From Gemmatimonadaceae bacterium (GTDB taxonomy: Bacteria > Gemmatimonadota > Gemmatimonadetes > Gemmatimonadales > Gemmatimonadaceae), in NCBI GenBank assembly GCA_025936015.1, contig JAICUE010000050.1:1-10596 (forward strand): DNA of 10,596 nucleotides. The letters are read 5' to 3'. The notes beneath the pieces are model-generated. The model ran no database searches, was not told the origin of the DNA, and saw nothing but the letters and a program-made list of their open reading frames with translations. The translations under genes and the position numbers were made by a program. Below, piece by piece: positions 6,015 through 10,596 of this stretch (the first letter of the stretch is position 1; every line of letters starts with the position of its first letter).

Positions 6015-7337
6015 TCAGACCTTCGACGCACTCAGTACTCGGCCGCGGCACTCGCCGAAGCCGATCCGCGCATAGCCGTCCCTCTCGCACTCGCCGCGGA
6101 TGGTCACCTCGTCGCCATCCTCGAGAAAGCCGCGAGTCTCGTCGCCGACGCGCAGCGGCTCCGCGCCACGCTTCGTTATCTCCAGGAGGCACCCGAGCGA
6201 ATCGCGCGTCGTTCCGGAAATCGTCCCGCTCGCGAGCAGGTCGGCGGGGCGCAGGTTGCACCCGTTGCTCGCGTGATGCGTGATCATCTGCGCGGTGGTC
6301 CAGTACATGTCGGCAAAGCGCGCGCGGCTGACACGGTGCGGCGCGATTCCTTTCTCCCGCATCGAGCGCGTGCGCAGCGACACCTCGAGCGTGATGTCGA
6401 CGCCGCCGTACGCCTGGTCCTCGGTGTCGTCGAGGTATGGCAGCGGCCGCGGATCCTCCGGTGGCCGCGCGGCGGCTGGCACGCGATAGGGCGCGAGTGC
6501 TTCCATCGTCACGATCCACGGTGCGACGGTCGTCGCGAAACTCTTCGACAGAAACGGGCCGAGCGGCTGATATTCCCAGCTCTGGATATCGCGTGCCGAC
6601 CAGTCGTTGACGAGGCAGAGCCCGAACAACTGGGCGGACGCGTCGCGCATGGTCAGGCTCTCGCCGAGCGCGTTCCCCGGGCCGATGACTGCCCCGACTT
6701 CGCACTCGTAGTCGAGCGCGCGGCTCGGTTCGAACACCGGCACCGCGGCATCCGGAGGCTTCCGCTGGCCGACTGGTCGCCGGACACCGGTGTCGCTGGG
6801 AACGATCGAGGACGCCCGCCCGTGGTAGCCGATCGGCACGTATTTGTAGTTCGGCAGCAGCGGATTATCCGGGCGGAACATGCGGCCGACGTTCGTCGCA
6901 TGGTGAATCGACGCGTAGAAGTCGGTGTAGTCGCCGACGTGCGCCGGAACGAGCAGATCGGCATCGACCATCGGCACCAGGAGCTGCGAGGCGTCGCGCT
7001 CCGCGTTCGAGCCGGCGGCGAGGAGCCTGCCTAACGCAACCCGGAGCGCGCGCCAGGCGGGGCGCCCGAGCGCCAGCAGCCCGTTCAGCGCGGGCGCGGC
7101 GCAGGCGAGCGCCGGAACGGCGGCATCGCCCGAGAGGTACCCGAGCCGGGTCGCCGCGCTCACGTCGAGAATCATCGTCCCGATCGCCACGCCGACCCGC
7201 GCGGGTTCGGCGCTTCCCGCACGGCGAAAGACACCGTACGGCAGGTTCTGGATCGGGAAATCGCTCGCCGGCTGGTTCGCCGAGTCGACCCAGGAGCGGC
7301 GCGCCGGATCGTGCGTCTCGTCAATGGTCGGGATCAC
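6015..7337 (-). CDS. fahA: Fumarylacetoacetase
   Basis: Cleaves 4-fumarylacetoacetate to fumarate and acetoacetate, the last step of the homogentisate route of tyrosine/phenylalanine breakdown, in the cytosol. The 440-aa product has the small N-terminal domain (about 25-130, with IQNLPYGVF) and the catalytic FAH domain. Active-site and metal residues by comparison with the mammalian enzyme: D139 and H146 in DFYASIHHATNVG, E211 and E213 in DYECEVGAVIG, D245 in LVNDWSARDIQ, K265 in LSKSFATTVAPW, and the GTISGT loop near 371-376. The start is the GTG at 7337, which overlaps the stop of the upstream gene as GTGA; this 4-nt overlap and the family N-terminus decide it over an ATG 16 codons upstream. 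Homogentisate dioxygenase and maleylacetoacetate isomerase genes are not in this window. Confidence 0.96.
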   Translation of the reverse strand: MIPTIDETHDPARRSWVDSANQPASDFPIQNLPYGVFRRAGSAEPARVGVAIGTMILDVSAATRLGYLSGDAAVPALACAAPALNGLLALGRPAWRALRVALGRLLAAGSNAERDASQLLVPMVDADLLVPAHVGDYTDFYASIHHATNVGRMFRPDNPLLPNYKYVPIGYHGRASSIVPSDTGVRRPVGQRKPPDAAVPVFEPSRALDYECEVGAVIGPGNALGESLTMRDASAQLFGLCLVNDWSARDIQSWEYQPLGPFLSKSFATTVAPWIVTMEALAPYRVPAAARPPEDPRPLPYLDDTEDQAYGGVDITLEVSLRTRSMREKGIAPHRVSRARFADMYWTTAQMITHHASNGCNLRPADLLASGTISGTTRDSLGCLLEITKRGAEPLRVGDETRGFLEDGDEVTIRGECERDGYARIGFGECRGRVLSASKV

Positions 7338-8206
7338 AGCAGGCCTAACGTTCTGAGGTCGGCAACCGGTTCGCGGAAGGAGCACGACCCGAAGCCGGTG
7401 ATCGATCGCGTCCGCGCGGCTCGGAGCGAAGCGATCTTGAAGGAGCGGCCGCGCCAGACGACCGCTTCGTCACTGGCCGTCAGGGCAGCAGGATCACGCT
7501 CCTCGAGCGCGGCGGTGACCTCCTTCTGCCCCCCGCCCTCGCGCGCGATCATCGTTGCCAGCAGGACGTTCAGGAAGCCGAACATGGTCCCCTCCGGCCC
7601 GCCGTCGTCGTACGTCAGCCGATATTCGGCACGGAGCGGGTGGTGCAGTCCGGCCGTCGCCTTGAAGATGATGTCGCGCTCGACGCAGCGGCGAATGAAT
7701 CGCGCGACCTGCGGCGCACTCGGAAAGGCGTCGGGCGTCGTGCCGCCGGTGCGCACCTTCGCCCGCACTCCCGCCGCACGAACCGCGTCGAGCAGGACAG
7801 CCGGGTCGTCGGCGATCGGAATCTCGACGAAGATCGCGACTCCCGACGTCAGCGACGCGCTCGGCATCTCGCGCGGCGTGGTCGCACGCGTCTCGACCGT
7901 GTCGATGACCGCGCGGCCCTGCTCGCGGCGGTTGAAGGCGACGATCAGGTCGCGCAGCGCCGGGTCGAAGGAACCAGCGAGGACCGACAGGGGCCACGGG
8001 TTTCCCTCGACCGCTGCCGGCGCCGCGTGGGTCCACTCGTCGAGCCGTGTCGCGGGCAGCACGAAGCGGCCGAGCATCCACGCGTTAGGCTCCTCGCGGT
8101 GCGTCGCATACTCGGCGACGGCGGCCGGCATGTCGAGAGCCGCTGGCGGAAACAGGCCAGCGTAGTCCACGGACTCGGCGAGGAGCGTGAAGAGTGCTTC
8201 CTTCAT
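7334..8206 (-). CDS. Conserved-looking protein of unknown function, coupled to fahA
   Basis: A 290-aa soluble protein with no signal peptide or membrane segment. I cannot assign a named family with confidence. Recognisable stretches are DYAGLFPPAALDMPAAVAEY near the N-terminus, AWMLGRFVLP, then repeated strand-like segments VAIFVEIPI, VRAKVRTGG, DIIFKATAGLHHP and TMFGFLNVLLA, which resemble successive strands of a TIM-type barrel with a conserved Lys-x-Arg, a Lys and a His-His pair. A barrel enzyme is therefore a reasonable inference. Its stop overlaps the fahA GTG as GTGA, so the two are translationally coupled and a role in aromatic amino-acid catabolism is likely. The ATG at 8206 is preceded by GGAAG with a 7-nt gap. 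Confidence 0.85.
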   Translation of the reverse strand: MKEALFTLLAESVDYAGLFPPAALDMPAAVAEYATHREEPNAWMLGRFVLPATRLDEWTHAAPAAVEGNPWPLSVLAGSFDPALRDLIVAFNRREQGRAVIDTVETRATTPREMPSASLTSGVAIFVEIPIADDPAVLLDAVRAAGVRAKVRTGGTTPDAFPSAPQVARFIRRCVERDIIFKATAGLHHPLRAEYRLTYDDGGPEGTMFGFLNVLLATMIAREGGGQKEVTAALEERDPAALTASDEAVVWRGRSFKIASLRAARTRSITGFGSCSFREPVADLRTLGLL

Positions 8207-8213
8207 TGCGGGA

Positions 8214-8232
8214 CTTCCGCTCGGCGCGGAAG
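8214..8232 (-). promoter_or_regulatory. Hairpin covering the ribosome binding site of the fahA operon
   Basis: On the minus strand CTTCCGC (8232-8226) pairs with GCGGAAG (8220-8214) around a 5-nt loop. The 3' arm contains the GGAAG that serves as Shine-Dalgarno for the gene starting at 8206. If formed in the mRNA, the stem would hide the ribosome binding site. Confidence 0.4.
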
Positions 8233-8262
8233 CGCGGACTGGGAGGATTTCATCGAGAGCGA

Positions 8263-8268
8263 AAGCTA
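8263..8268 (-). promoter_or_regulatory. Candidate -10 element (TAGCTT) of the fahA operon
   Basis: TAGCTT on the minus strand fits the TAnCTT pattern of the other proposed promoters in this window and would give a leader of about 50 nt containing the hairpin at 8214-8232. The sequence after it (TCGC) is also found after the infC -10. No -35 is evident. Confidence 0.3.
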
Positions 8269-8312
8269 ACCGCGCGGCGACGCGCGCGGCATTCCGCCCG
8301 GGTGATCGACTG

Positions 8313-8840
8313 TTACCAGCCTTCGCGACGTCGCAGCTCGGTGATGTGGGCGACGTGGTGCCGGGAGTGCCACGCGTAAAGCGCGAGCATGCGGCTGAGC
8401 GAGAGGGGACCGTGGTCGGGGTGCTCGAGCTGCCGGTCGAAGTCCTCCGGACTCATCGAGCGGAGGAGAACTGTCCACCGTGCATGCAGGCCATCGAGCA
8501 TCGACAACGATGGCTCGATCGGTCCGGTCCGGCCGTCAGGCAGCTCCGCCCATCTGGCTTCGTTGTACGCCTTGATGCGCGGGGTGTCCTCGGTGAGCGC
8601 CAACTTGAAGCGCGTGTACGCATTCATGTGGCTGTCCGGTACGTGGTGCACCACCTGCCGAACCGTCCATCCTTCGGGGCGATAGCGTGTCTCGAGCTGT
8701 GCGTCCGAGAGGCCAGCAACCGCGGCACGCAACGTTGCCGGAAGCGCGGCGATCGTCGCGATGGCGTCGGCGCGCGACTTCGAGTCCGCGCTGGTGAATG
8801 CGAAGCGTCCGACAGGATAGCGGAGATCGGTGGTCGTCAT
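8313..8840 (-). CDS. YfiT/DinB-family putative metal-dependent enzyme
   Basis: A 175-aa four-helix-bundle protein of the DinB/YfiT superfamily. It follows the Bacillus subtilis YfiT pattern along its length: DLRYPVGRF at the start, GWTVRQVVHHVPDSHMNAY (about 57-75), RFKLALTEDTPRIKAY, WAELPDG, IEPSLSMLDGLHARW, and WHSRHHVAHI (157-166). Likely metal ligands are H66 and the histidines H158 and H162. Family members are thiol S-transferases or metal-dependent hydrolases; some act with bacillithiol or mycothiol. The co-substrate here is unknown. The ATG at 8840 matches the family N-terminus; upstream in-frame codons run on without family similarity. No clear Shine-Dalgarno is seen. It is divergent from the cysteine-cluster gene, with a 118-bp intergenic region. 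Confidence 0.9.
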   Translation of the reverse strand: MTTTDLRYPVGRFAFTSADSKSRADAIATIAALPATLRAAVAGLSDAQLETRYRPEGWTVRQVVHHVPDSHMNAYTRFKLALTEDTPRIKAYNEARWAELPDGRTGPIEPSLSMLDGLHARWTVLLRSMSPEDFDRQLEHPDHGPLSLSRMLALYAWHSRHHVAHITELRRREGW

Positions 8841-8909
8841 CGGCCGGGGGCTGAAGGTGTGCGCTCGCGAGGAAGATGAACCGAACGACGATGTCGCGCC
8901 ACCGCGAAT

Positions 8910-8924
8910 CAAGTCGAGGACTTG
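8910..8924. promoter_or_regulatory. Short inverted repeat in the divergent promoter region
   Basis: CAAGTC-GAG-GACTTG is a perfect 6-bp inverted repeat with a 3-bp centre, lying in the 118 bp between the divergent YfiT-like and cysteine-cluster genes. It could be an operator shared by both, but short repeats arise by chance and there is no second copy in the window to support it. Confidence 0.3.
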
Positions 8925-8958
8925 CGCGCGACCTTTCCGAGCGTGAATGTAGCGGCCG

Positions 8959-9585
8959 ATGAGTGACATGATTCCTCTCTCGAGGCCGTACGTCGCGACC
9001 GGCGGCGCACCGACAATCGACACAGTCGACGCCGCGATCTTCGGTCGCCGTTACTTCGCCCGTTGCATGGCCTGCGGATTCTGCGCCGATTCGTGCTGCG
9101 CGCACGGGGTCGACGTCGATGGACATGTCGAGCTGGCACTCCTCGCCGACGCGGCGGCCATCGAGCAACACACCGGTGTTGCCGTGGGCGACTGGTTTCG
9201 CGGGCCGGCGATCGCGGATGAAGATGCACCCGGCGGAACGCTGCGCCGCACGGCGACACGCGACGGCTACTGCGTTTTCCACGCACCAGGCGCGCGCGGC
9301 TGCATGCTCCACTCGTACGCCATTGCCGCCGGCCGCGACTACCACGAGCTGAAGCCGCTTGTCAGCACGCTGTTTCCCGTGACCTTCGGCGGCGGCGCGC
9401 TCGTGGTGTCCGATGAGCTCGAAGACGGCACGCTCGTCTGCGCCACTACCGGACCTACAGCCTACGAAGCCGCGCGCGACGAGCTGGCGTACTATTTCGG
9501 CGCGTCGCTGGTCCACGAGCTCGATGCGCTCGCTGCTGCGTCGAGCGTGCTCGATCCGTCCGCTTCCGTCGCCGCCGACGCATAG
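8959..9585 (+). CDS. Cysteine-cluster (YkgJ/CxxCxxCC-type) metal-binding protein
   Basis: A 208-aa soluble protein. The cluster CMACGFCADSCC (36-47: C36, C39, C42, C46, C47) is followed by GVDVD, and later by GYCVFH (C105), GARGCMLHSYAI (C115), and DYHELKPLV near 127-135. This order matches the YkgJ-like zinc/iron-chelating cysteine-cluster proteins, whose function is unknown; they are thought to bind zinc or an iron-sulfur cluster. The ATG at 8959 is used; a second at 8968 is possible, and neither has a strong Shine-Dalgarno. The last 31 codons, an Ala/Ser-rich tail after VHELDALA, overlap the 3' end of the opposite gene by 94 bp, so the functional domain ends before the overlap. Metal type and role are not decided by the sequence. 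Confidence 0.85.
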   Translation: MSDMIPLSRPYVATGGAPTIDTVDAAIFGRRYFARCMACGFCADSCCAHGVDVDGHVELALLADAAAIEQHTGVAVGDWFRGPAIADEDAPGGTLRRTATRDGYCVFHAPGARGCMLHSYAIAAGRDYHELKPLVSTLFPVTFGGGALVVSDELEDGTLVCATTGPTAYEAARDELAYYFGASLVHELDALAAASSVLDPSASVAADA

Positions 9586-10064
9586 CCCCACAGGATCGCA
9601 GCAACGAAAAAGACGGTCCCGGTAAAGCGCACCATCGCCGCGATGTGCGCGTCCTGCTGGAGGACGTCGAGCTCGGCGAGGATGAACGCCCAATCGTGTT
9701 CGCCGCCGCCGACCAGCGGGAGCTGCTGCGCCTGCGCGTCGGCGACATACACGGCGATGTTCCAGCAATTCTCGGCGAGCCACCACAGTGCCACGCTGGC
9801 GGCGAACTGATCGCGGCGGCGAACGAAGTAGCCAATGAACACCGCGGGCACGATCAGTTGAAACAGCGTTCCGCCGAGCGCGGTGATCAACTCTCCGAAC
9901 GGCGCGAAGACAAGGTGCCCGGTCTCGTGGATCGGAAGATTGACGTTGTCGATGAGCGCGAACCCGGGATGGCGCAGGATCGCGATGCCGTACACCGCGA
10001 GCAACGTGACGCCGCCGACCTTGGCGAACCGGCGCGGTGTCCAGTCTGACAGATTTAGTATCAT
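9492..10064 (-). CDS. Integral membrane protein with HETGH metalloprotease-like motif
   Basis: A 190-aa protein with about four hydrophobic segments (roughly 17-32, 62-81, 88-108 and 145-163). The motif NLPIHETGH at 42-50 is an HExxH zinc site at a membrane edge, as in M50 site-2 proteases, followed by GELITALGGTLFQLIVP and a GGGEHDW motif at 119-125 that may supply another ligand. The sequence resembles a group of small conserved membrane proteins with this architecture whose activity is unproven; it is much shorter than classical RseP/SpoIVFB proteins and I see no PDZ domain. The ATG at 10064 lies inside a 16-bp palindrome with no Shine-Dalgarno. The C-terminal 27 residues after LWGYA are Ala/Ser-rich and overlap the opposite gene. 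Confidence 0.82.
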   Translation of the reverse strand: MILNLSDWTPRRFAKVGGVTLLAVYGIAILRHPGFALIDNVNLPIHETGHLVFAPFGELITALGGTLFQLIVPAVFIGYFVRRRDQFAASVALWWLAENCWNIAVYVADAQAQQLPLVGGGEHDWAFILAELDVLQQDAHIAAMVRFTGTVFFVAAILWGYASAATEADGSSTLDAAASASSSWTSDAPK

Positions 10065-10072
10065 ATGATACT
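10057..10072. promoter_or_regulatory. Perfect 16-bp palindrome on the start codon of the HETGH protein
   Basis: AGTATCATATGATACT is self-complementary over all 16 bases, with no spacer, in an AT-rich patch of an otherwise GC-rich region. It contains the ATG (10064-10062, minus strand). It also contains TATCAT, a five-of-six match to a -10 box, on both strands. It looks like an operator for an unknown dimeric regulator, placed like the Rex operator on rex. Confidence 0.6.
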
Positions 10073-10275
10073 TACAGCATTGGAAGGAAGCGGTACCGCT
10101 GTCGACCTCGGCCGACGCGCGATCTCGTGTCCGCGTAACGGAGGCGGGCGCTTACAGAAATCATTCATCCTGCTGCTGCAACCTTTCTGAAACATGGTGC
10201 TGTCAGACCCGTACCACCGCGAGTCACTGCGTCACGCGTCGCAATGCCGCGAGACCGCCTCACAGGAGCCCCCTT
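10073..10275. other. Intergenic region without a recognisable gene
   Basis: About 200 bp between divergent genes. It holds a 12-bp palindrome, AGCGGTACCGCT at 10089-10100, and two copies of CTTACAG (10071 and 10150). No open frame with coding character is seen. The AGGAG at 10264-10268 is the ribosome binding site of the next gene. Confidence 0.5.
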
Positions 10276-10494
10276 ATGAAGTCCCTCTGGAATGCCGGCG
10301 ACGTCGTCGCCTGTAATTGCCCGAACTGCCGCAAGGTCGTTCAATCCCGCTTCGAGCTGCGCAACATTCGCATGCCGCGGTCGCGGTTGAGCGTTCCGAA
10401 CGTGCTGGTCGATGTCTGCAATCTCTGCGACAGCATCATCTCGATCCCGAGTCAGTCGATTCCCCAGCTTCGCGAAGCCGGCTGGGCCAAGTAA
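10276..10494 (+). CDS. Small zinc-ribbon protein, YgiT/MqsA-N-terminus-like
   Basis: A 72-aa protein with two CxxC knuckles, C15-P-N-C18 and C48-N-L-C51, an arrangement typical of a zinc ribbon; C13 is an extra cysteine. The segment VPNVLVDVCNLCDS followed by a short helix resembles the N-terminal zinc domain of YgiT/MqsA-type antitoxins, but the helix-turn-helix half of MqsA is absent and no toxin gene is visible upstream. It may be a stand-alone zinc-ribbon protein. Translation signals are good: AGGAG at 10264-10268, 7 nt before the ATG. It is followed by a strong hairpin. Role unknown. Confidence 0.8.
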   Translation: MKSLWNAGDVVACNCPNCRKVVQSRFELRNIRMPRSRLSVPNVLVDVCNLCDSIISIPSQSIPQLREAGWAK

Positions 10495-10502
10495 GTCCGC
10501 CC

Positions 10503-10532
10503 GCGGGACTCGCCGCCGCGTGCGAGTCCCGC
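10503..10532 (+). terminator. Strong GC-rich hairpin after the zinc-ribbon gene
   Basis: GCGGGACTCGC (10503-10513) pairs perfectly with GCGAGTCCCGC (10522-10532), an 11-bp stem with an 8-nt loop, starting 9 nt after the stop codon. There is no continuous U-tract (AACGTTGCTG follows), so it may be a terminator of the U-poor type seen in GC-rich bacteria, or an mRNA-stabilising stem. The next gene has its own -10, which fits transcription ending here. Confidence 0.6.
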
Positions 10533-10542
10533 AACGTTGCTG

Positions 10543-10548
10543 TATCTT
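10543..10548 (+). promoter_or_regulatory. -10 element (TATCTT) of the last gene, leaderless type
   Basis: TATCTT lies six bases before the ATG at 10555, so the transcript would start at or next to the start codon. GTATCTTGGG is identical to the sequence before arcA. No Shine-Dalgarno is present. Confidence 0.5.
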
Positions 10549-10554
10549 GGGCGC

Positions 10555-10596
10555 ATGAAAATCGACGCCCCAGAATCGCTCAGCGCTCGCACTCGC
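10555..10596 (+). CDS. Start of an unidentified gene (cut by window end)
   Basis: Fourteen codons are visible, beginning MKIDAPES, with an open frame to the window edge. The ATG follows a TATCTT -10 box with no ribosome binding site. Too little sequence remains to name a product. Confidence 0.5.
   Translation, partial: MKIDAPESLSARTR

Larger units (their letters stand above)
1391..8090. repeat. Dispersed octamer GCCTAACG / CGTTAGGC
   Basis: Nine exact copies: 1391, 1576, 2262, 2545, 2924, 4605, 7029, 7343 and 8083 (first bases). Near copies with one mismatch are at 647 and 3889. They occur in both orientations, inside genes, at gene junctions and in the rex/acidic-protein intergenic region. 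At roughly two-thirds GC, fewer than one copy would be expected by base composition alone (rough hand estimate about 0.4). Confidence 0.8.

Noticed and set aside
4749..7034. A 761-codon plus-strand open frame
   Set aside because: It runs antisense through the acidic-protein, SET and fahA genes, is Arg/Val-rich with no family pattern, and is a typical GC-codon shadow of well-identified genes.
8841..9023. Longer N-terminus for the YfiT-like protein
   Set aside because: The extension overlaps the start of the divergent gene and lacks similarity to the family, which begins at DLRYPVGRF.
8536..9786. A 416-codon minus-strand open frame
   Set aside because: It covers parts of the YfiT-like, cysteine-cluster and HETGH genes out of frame and has no recognisable domain.
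10089..10100. 12-bp palindrome AGCGGTACCGCT as an operator
   Set aside because: It is GC-rich and single-copy, and sits without clear relation to a promoter; kept only as a note in the intergenic entry.

Overview
This is a compact, GC-rich bacterial chromosome segment carrying thirteen protein genes, two of them cut by the window edges. No rRNA, tRNA, CRISPR array, insertion sequence, integrase or phage gene is visible. The octamer GCCTAACG/CGTTAGGC occurs nine times exactly. Several genes seem to start at or within a few bases of a TAnCTT -10 box with no Shine-Dalgarno sequence. High GC, this motif and the gene mix suggest a soil-type Gemmatimonadota or a related lineage. That placement is an inference and was not tested by any search.

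Layout. (1) 1-452, minus: infC (translation initiation factor IF-3), starting at a rare ATT codon behind a ~190-nt leader that ends in an intrinsic-terminator hairpin, i.e. an attenuator-like arrangement. (2) 686-3818, minus: a likely operon of arginine deiminase (arcA), a DnaQ-like DEDDh 3'-5' exonuclease and a YtnP-like metallo-beta-lactamase-fold hydrolase. (3) 3933-4589, plus: rex, the NADH/NAD+-sensing repressor, divergent from arcA, with a perfect Rex operator lying on its own start codon. (4) 4638-8206, minus: a four-gene run with a conserved protein of unknown function, fumarylacetoacetase (last step of tyrosine breakdown, joined by a 4-nt GTGA overlap), a SET-domain lysine methyltransferase with a post-SET zinc site and a very basic tail, and a protein with an extremely acidic N-terminus. 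(5) 8313-8840, minus: a YfiT/DinB-family putative metal-dependent enzyme, divergent from (6) 8959-9585, plus: a cysteine-cluster (YkgJ-like) protein. Its 3' end overlaps by 94 bp the 3' end of (7) 9492-10064, minus: a small integral membrane protein with an HETGH zinc motif, whose start codon sits inside a perfect 16-bp palindrome. (8) 10276-10494, plus: a 72-aa zinc-ribbon protein followed by a strong hairpin, then the first 14 codons of another, apparently leaderless, plus-strand gene.

Functionally the window mixes housekeeping translation control (infC), redox sensing (rex), amino-acid catabolism (arcA, fahA) and small metalloproteins. The least ordinary parts are the SET methyltransferase/acidic-protein pair, the regulatory palindromes placed on start codons, the infC leader and the repeated octamer. 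I do not see a complete new defence or mobile system here.
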